DNA of 64,000 nt from Cutibacterium avidum ATCC 25577 (GTDB lineage Bacteria > Actinomycetota > Actinomycetes > Propionibacteriales > Propionibacteriaceae). This document shows positions 44,596 through 54,105 of this stretch, piece by piece (positions within the stretch are counted from its first letter, which is position 1; each line of letters starts with the position of its first letter). The translations under genes were made by a program, and so were the position numbers. The notes below the pieces were generated by a model, which saw nothing but the letters and a program-made list of their open reading frames with translations, was not told the DNA's origin and searched no databases. The stretch covers positions 957,069 to 1,021,068 of the forward strand of contig NZ_JH165054.1 in assembly GCF_000227295.1 (NCBI RefSeq), given 5' to 3'.

Positions 44596-44695
44596 CAGGG
44601 TATAAACGCGGGTCAAGGACACCGGCCCCACCAGGGGCACGAAGCGCGCCAGTCACGATCCCAAACACCAAGGTCACCACCACGAGCACGTAAAA

Positions 44696-44728
44696 GGCCG
44701 GGACCCGCCCCCACAGCAGGTCCCGGCC
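44696..44728 (-). terminator. terminator of the glpABC operon
   Basis: GGCCGGGACC / GGTCCCGGCC stem with 13-base loop, followed on the minus strand by TTTTA. It lies about 75 bp beyond the glpC stop. Confidence 0.8.
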
Positions 44729-44803
44729 GACTCCGGATCACAGGAGGTCCGGCGAAACTGAGCCCCACGCCATCGAAGAGCGGTCCGACTCAGTAGGTCT
44801 CGA

Positions 44804-46054
44804 TCAGTCGAGCAGGTTGTCCGACAGTCCGAGGGAATGGTGAAGCAGCCACACCGGATGGACGATCTTGACTCCCGAGGACTTCGAGATCTGCCAACGG
44901 CAGGTCTCGGTGTCGCAGACGCCGATGCCCTCGTTGTGATCCTGCATGTGCTTGAACACACCTGCACCGATCTTCTGAGCAACCTCGTAGCGCTCGGCCT
45001 TCAGACCGTAAGTACCGGCGATGCCACAGCACGGCTCGTTGGACTCCAGCACCTTGACACCCGGGATGAGCTCCATGAGCTGCACGGCCGGGAATCCCAT
45101 GCCCTGGCTCTTGACCTGGCAGGGCTGGTGGTAAGGAACCGTGATGTCGATCGGACGGAACTGCGAGGCATCGAGCTCACCATTGCGGTACTCGTCCATG
45201 AGGAACTCCGAGAAGTCCCGGGAGCGCACCGACACGTCGTGCAGACGAGGATCGTCAACACCCATGATCTCGTGGGCCTCGTGCTTCATCATGCCGACGC
45301 AGGAACCCGACGAGGACACGATCGTCAGTCCCTTGCCGAGGCTGATGATCTTGTCGCACAGGTTGAGGATGTCCTTGGTGGCACCCTCGAACAGGCCGTT
45401 CGACTGCTTCGCCAGACCACAGCAGCCCTGCTTCGGGACGAGGACCTCGTAGCCCAGGTGCTCGAGCACCTCGATGGACTTCTTGGAGGTCTCGGTCTCG
45501 AAGTAGCCACCGGCACAGCCCTGGAAGAAGACGATCGGACCCTTGGTGGCCGGCTTGGCCGGCTTGTGGTGGCGCATCCACTTGCTGAGGGTCTCGGTCT
45601 GAGCGATCGGCATCGGGGCGTCGCGATGGACCTTGATGATCTTCTCGACAGCGATACGGATCGGCTTCTGCTTAAGGCCCCAGTTGGCCAGCGGAGCGAT
45701 CGGGGACAGCACGCGTCCCTCAAGGGTGGTCAGCGGGATGAGGCGGTCACGCAGCGGAACACCATTCTGGTGCTTCATCTTCATGGCGGCCTGCTCGTTG
45801 AGCTCCGCGATCTTCACGCCCTGCGGACAGTGCAGGGTGCAGATGCCGCAGAAGTTGCACCACTCCAGGGAGTGGTCAACGGACGCTCCGTCACGGTAAC
45901 GCTCACCCTGCGGGCCGTTGTACTTCGGACCGGTGTAGAGCGGGGTGGCCTTGGCGACCGGGCACATCGTCTCGCAGATCGTGCACTTGACGCAGGCGTC
46001 GAGCGACTGGCGCGAGACCTCGTGTCCGGCGAATGTCTCCTCGATAACACCCAT
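44804..46054 (-). CDS. glpC: anaerobic glycerol-3-phosphate dehydrogenase, subunit C
   Basis: Membrane-linked iron-sulfur subunit passing electrons from GlpAB to menaquinone, 416 residues. Two 4Fe-4S motifs lie near the N-terminus: CVKCTICETMCPVAK (about 21-35) and CNFCGICTLHCPQG (about 66-79). Two CCG domains follow (QGCCGLAKQ and EPCCGIAGTYG). Third gene of the operon, 2 bp after glpB. Confidence 0.95.
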   Translation of the reverse strand: MGVIEETFAGHEVSRQSLDACVKCTICETMCPVAKATPLYTGPKYNGPQGERYRDGASVDHSLEWCNFCGICTLHCPQGVKIAELNEQAAMKMKHQNGVPLRDRLIPLTTLEGRVLSPIAPLANWGLKQKPIRIAVEKIIKVHRDAPMPIAQTETLSKWMRHHKPAKPATKGPIVFFQGCAGGYFETETSKKSIEVLEHLGYEVLVPKQGCCGLAKQSNGLFEGATKDILNLCDKIISLGKGLTIVSSSGSCVGMMKHEAHEIMGVDDPRLHDVSVRSRDFSEFLMDEYRNGELDASQFRPIDITVPYHQPCQVKSQGMGFPAVQLMELIPGVKVLESNEPCCGIAGTYGLKAERYEVAQKIGAGVFKHMQDHNEGIGVCDTETCRWQISKSSGVKIVHPVWLLHHSLGLSDNLLD

Positions 46055-46056
46055 GA

Positions 46057-47400
46057 TCAGTTCCTTTCCTTGGTCGCAGCAGCTGCCCCGACCGACGACA
46101 GGATGGCATCGGCGGCCTTGATGGCCGAGCCGAGGGCGATGCCCTCACCCGACTTCTCCTGCCACCTGGTGGCGCCGGCGATCACGCCACCGGAAGCGTA
46201 GACATTGGAATGGACGGGCTTGCCCTGGTAGGTGACGAGCATGTTCTCGTCCACCTCGACGCCACACAAGAAGAGCGGCTGCGGGGAACCCCAGTAGTCG
46301 CCGTGGACCAGGCCCTCCTCCTCGACGCCCTCCGGCATGGTGACCGGGAGGTCGAGGATGGTCTCGTGCAGCTTGCCGTGGGAGTCGAGCTTGAGGGCTC
46401 CGGACTCGAAGCCACCACCAGCGAGGACGACGGCGTCCGCCTTGATGTCCTTGCCGGCGCCGGCAGTGCCGACATGCACGGAAACGACCTTGCCGTCGAC
46501 GACCTTGCAACCGGTGACCTTGGAGCCGAGCACGTAATCGACGCGCTCGTTCTTGGCGGTCACGACGAGCTTGTTGTTGAGACGCATGCCTGGCACGCAG
46601 GGCGGCAGGGACGCGATCTCGAACACCTTGGCTCCGAGGATCTTGCTGAAATCAGCAAGAACCTCGGCGTGGTTGTCGATGCCGAGGACAGCCGGCAGGG
46701 CGACGATCTCACCGGGGTTGACGAATCCCTTGACGCCCTCGGCCAGCACCCGACGGGCACGAGCGTTGTCGAGGGAGCGCGCCATGTTCAGGCCGGTGGC
46801 GTCATACTCACCCTTGCGGGGCTCGAAGTCGACGACGACGGCGCGGGCGGAGGCGTGGCCACCGCCGGGCAGCTCGGTGCGATCGATGTTCTGGGCGATG
46901 AGGCCTGCGTGGAAGTCCTTGTACTGGGCCAGACCGATGACGACGACCTTGTCGCCGTCCTTGAGGTTGCCGTTGATCATCGACGGCGGGACCAGGGCGG
47001 TGGGACGGATCGCGCCAACAGCGGTCGGCAAATTGATCGTCGACTCGGCGTCGCCGACCAGGAAGGACTCACCGACGACCTCCCGCAGGAAGTCGATGCC
47101 CTCCTTGACAGCCTCCACGCCGATCTTGGCGTAGGGGTGCTCGGGGTGCTCGGAGGCGTACTTCTTGACGGCCTCGTAAGGCTTCTCGACGCGCTCAGGG
47201 GTGTAACCGAGGACGTCAATGGTGCCCTGGCCCAGCTGCAGGCCGCCGACACCCTTGGTGACGAGGGTCACACGGGCGCCACCACGGCGAAGACGCAGGG
47301 CGGTGATCAGGCCGGCCAGGCCCGATCCGACAACGACGACGTGCGGCGCCTTGAAGCGGTCGGAGGTCGGCGATGAGGTGGTAACGGTTGCGGTGCTCAC
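46057..47400 (-). CDS. glpB: anaerobic glycerol-3-phosphate dehydrogenase, subunit B
   Basis: FAD/FMN-binding partner of GlpA, 447 residues. The GTG at 47400 overlaps the glpA stop (GTGA); GGAGG lies about 7 bases upstream inside glpA. The dinucleotide-binding motif VVVGSGLAGLITALRLRRGG is at about 21-40, and a second flavin motif VVLAGGGFESG is at about 330. The frame is open further upstream, but that is only glpA in another frame. Confidence 0.93.
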   Translation of the reverse strand: MSTATVTTSSPTSDRFKAPHVVVVGSGLAGLITALRLRRGGARVTLVTKGVGGLQLGQGTIDVLGYTPERVEKPYEAVKKYASEHPEHPYAKIGVEAVKEGIDFLREVVGESFLVGDAESTINLPTAVGAIRPTALVPPSMINGNLKDGDKVVVIGLAQYKDFHAGLIAQNIDRTELPGGGHASARAVVVDFEPRKGEYDATGLNMARSLDNARARRVLAEGVKGFVNPGEIVALPAVLGIDNHAEVLADFSKILGAKVFEIASLPPCVPGMRLNNKLVVTAKNERVDYVLGSKVTGCKVVDGKVVSVHVGTAGAGKDIKADAVVLAGGGFESGALKLDSHGKLHETILDLPVTMPEGVEEEGLVHGDYWGSPQPLFLCGVEVDENMLVTYQGKPVHSNVYASGGVIAGATRWQEKSGEGIALGSAIKAADAILSSVGAAAATKERN

Positions 47401-49031
47401 AGCTCGACCTCCTGCTGCGGGGTGGGAAGGTGCTCGACGTCGAAGGTGCCCTGGAAGATCCAGTCGTCGAGGACAGTCTGACGAACCTGCTCGCCGTAGA
47501 GGATCGGCCACAGGCCAATCCAACGGTTCTTGAGGAACAGACGCAGCAGGCCGGTGGCGCGCTCGGCGTCGATGTTACCCTCCTCGACGGCAACGCCGGT
47601 GGCGCGCATCGAGCAGAAGCCGCCCTGGCAGGGGCCCATGCCCAGACGCAGCTGACGACGCAGGTCGTCGAAGGTGGCGTCGGGCTGCTCGGCCAGCAAG
47701 TCGGTGAACATCTTGCGGCTCATCAGCTCACACTCACAGATGATCTGGTCGTCGAGCTTCTCGGACATCGGGACGGCTTCGGGATCGCCACCGCGAACCA
47801 GGCCGGTGCTGGCGCGACGCTCCTCGTTCTCACCCAGACGATGGGTGATGAGGTAGTTCTTGCCGACGGTCGAACCGGGTACGGCCTCCTCGGCGGTACG
47901 GCAGGGGCGGTCGTCACCAAGCTGCTCACACATGACGTCGACGACGTTCTGGGCCATCAGACGGTAGGTGGTGAGCTTGCCACCAATGATCGACACGATG
48001 CCATTGACACCGTCGCGGGAACCGTGGTCGAGGATGCTCATACCGCGGGACATGTGACGGGTATCGGTAGCGGCAACTCGCTTGTCCTTGAACAGCGGGC
48101 GGGCACCGGCCCAGGCGTGCACGGCACGGGCCTCGCGGAATCCGGGGACCAGGGCCTCGCCGGAGTCGAGCATCTGCTGCACCTCGTTGCGCGGGATGGA
48201 CAGACGCTCTGGATCGTCAGCCTTGACGTCAGTGGTGCCGATGATCGACACGGTGTGCACCGGTACGAGGATGTCGCCGTCAGTCGGGTAGATGCAGCGG
48301 TTGACAACCGTGTTCACCAGACGGTGATTCATGGCGATCATGATGCCGCGGCCGGGGACGACATCGACGTCGTGACAGCCGACGAGCTCGGCAATACGTC
48401 CGGCCCACGGGCCGGCGGTGTTGATGACGAATTTGCAGTCGATGCGGATCTGCTCGTCGTGCTTGAGGTCGTGTGCGACGACCGCGGTGATCTGGTCTCC
48501 CTCACGGATGATCTCGGTGACGGCGGTGTAGGTCATCACCTTGGCGCCGTACTCGATGGCAGAGTGAGCAGCTCCCCAGACCATCTGCCAGCCGTCGACC
48601 GAACCGTCCTGAACGGCGAAGGCACGCTTGATGCCGGGGTTCACGCGGGGCTCGCGGCGCAGCGCCTCAGCAGTGGAGATCTCCTCGAAGGGAACCTTCG
48701 ACTTTCTGGCACCCTCGATCCACTGATCGGAGAACTCCAGGTCGTCCTCCGGGGTGACCACGAAGAGTCCACCGGTCTTCTCCACGGCGTCGGCGTGGAT
48801 GCGAGTGACAATTGCGTTCTCCTCGGCGCACTCCGTCGCCGACCCGGGATCAGACACGACGTAACGGCCACCGGAGTGGAGCAGGCCGTGGTACCGACCG
48901 GTCGTCCCTTGGCCGAGGTCGGCCTTGTCCAACAGAACGGCGCGGTATCCACGCATCGCGACGTCCCGCACGACGCCCGCACCGGTGGCACCGCCACCGA
49001 TGACGACGACGTCTGCGTCCATGGTCCTCAT
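47397..49031 (-). CDS. glpA: anaerobic glycerol-3-phosphate dehydrogenase, subunit A
   Basis: Catalytic flavoprotein oxidising glycerol-3-phosphate to dihydroxyacetone phosphate, 544 residues. The N-terminal FAD motif is VVVIGGGATGAG. The C-terminal BFD-type [2Fe-2S] segment has CECELM and CQGGFC at about 440-490, which separates GlpA from aerobic GlpD. The start MRTMDAD at 49031 has GGGAG about 7 bases upstream; Met at 49022 is an alternative. First gene of glpABC. No glpF, glpK or glpR is in the window. Confidence 0.95.
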   Translation of the reverse strand: MRTMDADVVVIGGGATGAGVVRDVAMRGYRAVLLDKADLGQGTTGRYHGLLHSGGRYVVSDPGSATECAEENAIVTRIHADAVEKTGGLFVVTPEDDLEFSDQWIEGARKSKVPFEEISTAEALRREPRVNPGIKRAFAVQDGSVDGWQMVWGAAHSAIEYGAKVMTYTAVTEIIREGDQITAVVAHDLKHDEQIRIDCKFVINTAGPWAGRIAELVGCHDVDVVPGRGIMIAMNHRLVNTVVNRCIYPTDGDILVPVHTVSIIGTTDVKADDPERLSIPRNEVQQMLDSGEALVPGFREARAVHAWAGARPLFKDKRVAATDTRHMSRGMSILDHGSRDGVNGIVSIIGGKLTTYRLMAQNVVDVMCEQLGDDRPCRTAEEAVPGSTVGKNYLITHRLGENEERRASTGLVRGGDPEAVPMSEKLDDQIICECELMSRKMFTDLLAEQPDATFDDLRRQLRLGMGPCQGGFCSMRATGVAVEEGNIDAERATGLLRLFLKNRWIGLWPILYGEQVRQTVLDDWIFQGTFDVEHLPTPQQEVEL

Positions 49032-49459
49032 TGAATGCTCCCTTCGAAACCATCCGGCATGTGGGGTGTGGCGCAAGGGGTTCTCGGTGCCCCGCCACCG
49101 TTGCCAGGTACTTCTCAAGGTTAGGGAAAACAATGGGCCACAACCACCAGAACCGGCTTTTGTGCATGTTCGCGCAGACTCTTGGGAACGGACGTGCAAA
49201 CGGCTTCATGGCGCGGTTTTCACCCGATTACACCTCGCCTCCAGCGTCGCAATTTAGGCAAAAAATAACTTGTTTAAATAGCAGAAAGACAAGAAGGACA
49301 ATTGTGTGAATAACCACCCATCCTCACCTTGGGACAATTCCTACCGCGTCATCACGTGGTCTCCTCGCTGTCACGGGACAGAGTTGGGCCAGGTCTCCCG
49401 ACAGCAGGGTCCTGCCGCCGAAAATCGGGCTTGCTGCCGCAACGCTGTGAGCGAACGGG
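49032..49459. other. 428-bp intergenic region upstream of glpA
   Basis: No gene is seen. An AT-rich block at 49250-49310 (TTGTTTAAATAG and flanks) is the likely glpA promoter area. A segment at 49390-49430 with CGCCGAAAAT weakly resembles one end of the motif-pair elements but no partner motif is found. Confidence 0.45.
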
Positions 49460-50425
49460 TCACTCCACCGGAGTCTCGGCCGACTCCCCCGACAGCACCT
49501 TTGCGATGTTGCGCGCAGCCAGCCGGCTCATGACCTCACGGGTCGGCAGGGCAGCTGATCCGATGTGCGGCAACAACACAACGTTCTCCATCGTCATCAG
49601 ACCCCCAGTGATCGTCGGCTCGTCCTCGAACACGTCCAGGCCGGCACCGGCGATCGACCCAGCCTTGAGAGCCTGGACGAGAGCAGCTTCGTCGACACAG
49701 GCACCACGTGCGGTGTTGACGAGGTAGGCGGTCTCCTTCATGGTGGCCAGGGCGTCAGCATTGATGACATGGCGGGTCTGGTCGGTGAGCGGGCAGTGCA
49801 GGGAGACGGCGTCAGAGGCGGCGAGGAGCTCGTCGAGCTCGACACGACGAGTCGGCTGGGTGTTCGGATTGACGGCGTCGATCGCTGCGACATCCTTCTC
49901 GTGACGGGCGTTGTAGATGACGTTCATGCCAAATGCAGCAGCGCGTCGGGCCATCGCCTCGCCGATCTGTCCCAGGCCGATGATGCCGAGGGTGGCTCCT
50001 TGCAGACCAGCGCCCAACATGAAGGTGTGGTCGTAACGCCAGGCCTTGCCGGCACGCACCCAACGCTCCGCCTCGCCGGTGCGGCGGGTGACCTCGAGCA
50101 GCAGGGTGAACGCAAGATCAGCAGTGGCCTCATGGAGGACACCTGGGGTTGAGGTCACGACCACTCCGGCTTGCCTGGCGGCGTCAAGGTCAATGTTGTT
50201 GAACCCTGCGGCGCACTGTCCGATGACCCTGAGTTTCTCACCCTTCCCGATCATCTCGGCGTCGAGGGGGTCGGACAAGCTGGTCAGGAGTGCGTCGGCG
50301 GTGACGATCTGGTCGGCGATTTCCTGGCGATCCATGAAATGGTCGCCGCCCACGATCTCGTGACCGGGGAGTTCCTCGTTGACAACGGACATGAGCTGCG
50401 GTGCGGTGACGATGATGCGAGCCAT
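49460..50425 (-). CDS. D-2-hydroxyacid dehydrogenase (glyoxylate/hydroxypyruvate reductase-like)
   Basis: NAD(P)-dependent enzyme interconverting 2-oxo and D-2-hydroxy acids, 321 residues. The Rossmann motif is LGIIGLGQIGEAMARR at about 150. The catalytic Arg (NTARGACVDE), Glu (DVFEDEP) and His (LLPHIGSA) are all present. The start at 50425 (MARIIVTAP) lacks a ribosome site. It diverges from the MarR-ClC unit across a 23-bp palindrome. Confidence 0.9.
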   Translation of the reverse strand: MARIIVTAPQLMSVVNEELPGHEIVGGDHFMDRQEIADQIVTADALLTSLSDPLDAEMIGKGEKLRVIGQCAAGFNNIDLDAARQAGVVVTSTPGVLHEATADLAFTLLLEVTRRTGEAERWVRAGKAWRYDHTFMLGAGLQGATLGIIGLGQIGEAMARRAAAFGMNVIYNARHEKDVAAIDAVNPNTQPTRRVELDELLAASDAVSLHCPLTDQTRHVINADALATMKETAYLVNTARGACVDEAALVQALKAGSIAGAGLDVFEDEPTITGGLMTMENVVLLPHIGSAALPTREVMSRLAARNIAKVLSGESAETPVE

Positions 50426-50472
50426 GGCATCACTGTAGGTGAACACGACCCATCGAAACAGGGCGTCGCACA

Positions 50473-50495
50473 AATTGATGCAGTGTGCAACAATT
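50473..50495. promoter_or_regulatory. candidate MarR operator
   Basis: AATTGATGCA-GTG-TGCAACAATT, 10-bp arms with one mismatch, in the short gap between the divergent dehydrogenase and MarR genes. MarR proteins typically bind such sites in divergent promoters. Confidence 0.6.
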
Positions 50496-50506
50496 CCGCT
50501 GTGCAG

Positions 50507-51019
50507 ATGTCGCAGGGTGCAACGAAATCGGAGGGGCTGAACCCCAACCATGCCGATGTCGAGAAGGCACTGCAGGCGTCATGGGCCCTCGTCGACGTCG
50601 CGGCCCGGTCCCTCGCCGAGCTTGCCGAGGACGTCAGTGCCCCCCAGTACCGACTTCTCGTTCTCATCGACGCAGGGGTGACACGCGGGGTCGACCTGGC
50701 TCGCGACCTGGAGGTCCACTCCTCGACCATCGCGCGGATGGTCGAACGCCTCGTCGCCAAGAACCTCATCGACCGCTCCCCCGACCCTGATGACCGTCGC
50801 GCCAACGTGCTCTCCCTCACCCCACGTGGCTCGAAGCTGGTGCAAGACGTCAACGAACATCGTCGACGTCAGCTCATTGACCTGCTCAGCCAGCTGGAGC
50901 CGGGAGAGATCGAGACCGTCGTCACCGGGTTCACCCTGTTCACCCGCGCCGCCGAGGCCAGTGGCCACGGCACTCCCACTTCCAACCGCTCCTGTGCAGA
51001 GGACTCCAGCCAGCAATGA
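50507..51019 (+). CDS. MarR-family transcriptional regulator
   Basis: A 170-residue winged-helix dimeric regulator. The recognition region is TRGVDLARDLEVHSSTIARMVERLV, and the wing DPDDRRANVLSLTPRG is at about 90-105. The ATG at 50507 is preferred; a GTG at 50501 is possible. It overlaps the ClC gene by 4 bases and likely regulates itself, ClC and the divergent dehydrogenase. The ligand is unknown. Confidence 0.88.
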   Translation: MSQGATKSEGLNPNHADVEKALQASWALVDVAARSLAELAEDVSAPQYRLLVLIDAGVTRGVDLARDLEVHSSTIARMVERLVAKNLIDRSPDPDDRRANVLSLTPRGSKLVQDVNEHRRRQLIDLLSQLEPGEIETVVTGFTLFTRAAEASGHGTPTSNRSCAEDSSQQ

Positions 51020-52554
51020 CCGAGACCGCCGTCCATCCCGAGGCACGGGCCGCGTGGGCCAAGCGTCTGAGACGTCTGCGCCGTGCCCTCGTCCCGCACC
51101 GGCCCAAGGCCTTCCGAGACTCCCTCAACCGATGGCTGCTCATGGGCACGGTCATCGGCATCGTCTCGGGCATCGGTGCCATCATCTTCTTCTTCTGCCT
51201 GGAAACCGGCACCCACTACTTGCTGGAGACCTTGGGCGGATACACCCCGCCGGGCACCCTCGGTGAGGGAGACGGTAATCCGGGAACCGGCCTCACCCGG
51301 CCCTGGGCCATCCCACTGGTCGTCACCGGTGGCGCGCTGGTCTCGAGCATCCTGGTGTACTTCGTCGCTCCCACTGCCAAGGGCCACGGCACTGACAACG
51401 CCATTCACGCTGTCCATCACGACCCGACGGCGCTCAGGGGCAAGGTCGCGGTCATCAAGATCATCGCCTCGTCGCTCATGATCGGTTCCGGAGGCTCTGG
51501 TGGACGTGAGGGCCCCACCGCCCAGATCAGTGCGACCGCCATCTCCTCGCTGTGCAAGAAGCTCAAGATCGCCACACCGGACGCCCGCATCGCCGTCTCG
51601 GCAGCAACCGCTTCGGGTATCGGAGCGATCTTCCGCGCTCCTCTGGGTGGCGCCCTGCTGGGTGCTGAGCTGCTCTATCGCGACGACATGGAGTCCGACG
51701 CGATCATGCCGTCCCTAGTGTCCTCGATCGTCGCCTTCGTCGTCTTCGGATCGGTCTACGGATTCGAGCCAATCTTCGGATCGCTGAGTGGGGTGCAGTT
51801 CTCCCAGCCCCTACAGCTCATCTGGTACGTCCTGCTCGGTCTGGCTGCCGGTCTCATGGGCAAGTTCTACGTCAACGTCTTCTACGGCGGCACCAAGTTC
51901 TTCGACCGACTCAAGAAGGTTCCCGGCTGGCTCGTCCCGGCCATCGGTGGCCTCGGCGTCGGCCTACTCGGCCTGGTCATTCCGGCTGCTCTGGGAACCG
52001 GTTACGGATCGGTACAACAGGAGATGTTCGCCGACAACCTCATGCGTATGCCCCTGCTCATGGTGCTGGCCATCCCGTTCGCCAAGGTCCTCTCGACGAC
52101 CCTGTCGATCGGCTCAGGCGGTTCGGGTGGCGTCTTCGGCCCCGGCATGGTCATCGGCGGCGCTACCGGAGCTGCGCTGTGGCGTCTTCTCGAGGGGCTT
52201 CCGGGCATTCCCTCCTCCCCGATGAGCTTCGTCATCGTCGGCATGATTGCCTGCTTCGGATCGGTGGCCCACGCCCCGCTCGGCATGCTTCTCATGGTTG
52301 GCGAGATGACCGGAAACCTGTCGATGCTGGCCCCCGGCATGATCGCCGTCGCCGTGGCTGGACGGGTCGTCGGAGACACCTCGATCTACACCTCCCAGCT
52401 CAAGGACCGTCTGGAGGGTCGTCGTGTCCACGCCATGGGTCGTGTCACGAAGCCGGCCGAAGCCAGGTCCGAGGACGAGGCGGCCAGCCCGAAGCCGTCC
52501 ATCAAGAAGCCGGCGACCAAGAAAACCGACGGAAAGACGACCACCCTGCCGTAG
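51016..52554 (+). CDS. ClC-family chloride channel/antiporter
   Basis: Integral membrane anion transporter of 512 residues with about ten to twelve helices. Selectivity-filter motifs are GSGGSGGREGPT (about 156-167) and GSGGSGGVFGPG (about 371). No CBS domains. The C-terminal 50 residues are Lys/Pro/Thr-rich. ClC antiporters may exchange chloride or fluoride for protons. The gating Glu is in GREGP. Co-transcribed with the MarR gene. Confidence 0.92.
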   Translation: MTETAVHPEARAAWAKRLRRLRRALVPHRPKAFRDSLNRWLLMGTVIGIVSGIGAIIFFFCLETGTHYLLETLGGYTPPGTLGEGDGNPGTGLTRPWAIPLVVTGGALVSSILVYFVAPTAKGHGTDNAIHAVHHDPTALRGKVAVIKIIASSLMIGSGGSGGREGPTAQISATAISSLCKKLKIATPDARIAVSAATASGIGAIFRAPLGGALLGAELLYRDDMESDAIMPSLVSSIVAFVVFGSVYGFEPIFGSLSGVQFSQPLQLIWYVLLGLAAGLMGKFYVNVFYGGTKFFDRLKKVPGWLVPAIGGLGVGLLGLVIPAALGTGYGSVQQEMFADNLMRMPLLMVLAIPFAKVLSTTLSIGSGGSGGVFGPGMVIGGATGAALWRLLEGLPGIPSSPMSFVIVGMIACFGSVAHAPLGMLLMVGEMTGNLSMLAPGMIAVAVAGRVVGDTSIYTSQLKDRLEGRRVHAMGRVTKPAEARSEDEAASPKPSIKKPATKKTDGKTTTLP

Positions 52555-52583
52555 AAGCCGGTTCTCGGCACGCCAGTCTGATC

Positions 52584-53990
52584 TCAGTCAGTCGTGGGGC
52601 GGAACGGGCTGCGTCCATCATGGCGCGACCAGGCGATTCCGACGAGGTACAGCACGACGACGAGAGCCCCCGTTGACAGCAATTGGGCGCGCACGTCGGG
52701 AGCGAACATCCCCAGCACGACGATGCCCGCCAACAGAATCATCGAGACCCAGGACACCACTGGGAATCCCTTGATTCGCATCGGCAACGGAGTGCCCTCG
52801 CGCTCGACCCGACGACGCAGCACGTACTGGGAACAAATGGTGAAGAAGTAGGTGACGATGATCGTTGAGCCGACGATGTTGAGCAGGGTGTCGAGCACGG
52901 TGTCACCCCACTTGAAGGTCGCCAGCACGCAGCAGAATCCGAAGAGCACACTGGCGAGTACGGCCGTTGCAGGCACCGAACGTCCCCTCGTTCGCATCGC
53001 GGCGCGGGGAGCCATGCCTCGCTCAGCCAGGGAGCCGAGCATTCGGGCTGCGCCGTAGAGGTTGGCGTTGAGGGAGCTGAGCAGGGCGAGCACGATGACC
53101 AGGGTCATGATCTCGGAAGCAGCTGGGATACCGGCGCGATCAAGCACGGCGACGAAGGGGGAGGTGCCGAGTTTGGGGTCGTCCCAGGGAACTGCGATGA
53201 CCATGACGGCCACCGATCCCATGTAGAAGAGCAGGATTCGCCAGACGATGGTCCGCACCGCGCGGGAAACATTGCGCGCCGGGTCCTCGGTCTCCGCGGC
53301 GGCCACGGCCATGATCTCGATGCCACCGAAGCTGAAGGTCACCATGAGGAGGGCGGCCGCGACACCGGACCACCCATTGGGCATGAATCCACCGTGTCCG
53401 ACGAGGTTGGACGCTCCGGCCGCGGGGGCTGCCAATACGCCACAGATGAGCAGTACGCCGACGACGAGGAACACGAGGACTGCGGCCACCTTGAACAGGG
53501 CGAACCAGAACTCAAACTCCCCGAATCGGTCGACCCCGAGCAGGTTGACGGCCGTCAGGACGACCAGGAAGATGAGTGTGAGTAGCCACACCGGTGCTAC
53601 CGGCCACATCGCGACGAGGGTTGACGCCGCTGCGATCGCCTCGGCCGCGACGACGATGACCAACTCGATCCACCAGACCCAGCCCATTGCGAATCCGGCG
53701 GCCGGGCCCATGGCTCGCGAGGTGTAGACCGAGAAGGCACCGGAATCGGGATGGGCCGCAACCATCTCGCCGAGCATGTACATGATGGCGATCACGAGCA
53801 GACCGGCGACGACGTACGCCATCAAGGTGGCCGGACCGGCCGCCGCAACCCCCTTGCCAGAGCCAACGAAGAGCCCGGTCCCGATAGCCGATCCCAGGCT
53901 CATCATCACGAGATGACGGCCCTTCATCCGGGGCTTGCCTTCTGCGGGGCCCGTGGGCGTCCGCGTGACGCCCGTCATCTGTGTGGCCAT
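52584..53990 (-). CDS. APC-family amino acid permease
   Basis: A 12-helix secondary transporter of 468 residues from the amino-acid/polyamine/organocation family. The motif SLGSAIGTGLFVGSG in the first helix and a conserved FSFGGIEIMAVAAAETEDP stretch in the sixth are typical of the AAT subgroup (GABA, aromatic or basic amino acids). The substrate cannot be told. It is 115 bp after the MarR gene on the same strand and convergent with ClC (29-bp gap). Confidence 0.9.
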   Translation of the reverse strand: MATQMTGVTRTPTGPAEGKPRMKGRHLVMMSLGSAIGTGLFVGSGKGVAAAGPATLMAYVVAGLLVIAIMYMLGEMVAAHPDSGAFSVYTSRAMGPAAGFAMGWVWWIELVIVVAAEAIAAASTLVAMWPVAPVWLLTLIFLVVLTAVNLLGVDRFGEFEFWFALFKVAAVLVFLVVGVLLICGVLAAPAAGASNLVGHGGFMPNGWSGVAAALLMVTFSFGGIEIMAVAAAETEDPARNVSRAVRTIVWRILLFYMGSVAVMVIAVPWDDPKLGTSPFVAVLDRAGIPAASEIMTLVIVLALLSSLNANLYGAARMLGSLAERGMAPRAAMRTRGRSVPATAVLASVLFGFCCVLATFKWGDTVLDTLLNIVGSTIIVTYFFTICSQYVLRRRVEREGTPLPMRIKGFPVVSWVSMILLAGIVVLGMFAPDVRAQLLSTGALVVVLYLVGIAWSRHDGRSPFRPTTD

Positions 53991-54105
53991 GGTCGCTCCT
54001 CACCTACGTGTGGGTGGGGCTGATGTTAAGGCCGGGTCGACTGTCTGGAGATTGCTGTTTCCGTAGGTGGGACGGGGCACGACTGACTCGACACATCTGC
54101 TGCGG

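Larger units (their letters stand above)
44453..44803. other. 351-bp convergent intergenic region
   Basis: No gene is seen. It contains copy F of the motif-pair element (44521-44595) and the glpC terminator (44696-44728). Confidence 0.55.

Noticed and set aside
47388..49034. 548-codon frame on the plus strand over glpA
   Set aside because: Pure shadow of glpA; low-complexity Val/Asp/Gly/Leu composition typical of antisense GC-rich codons.
49390..49430. Possible seventh motif-pair element near CGCCGAAAAT
   Set aside because: Second motif not found at the expected distance; the nearest match is 93 bp away.
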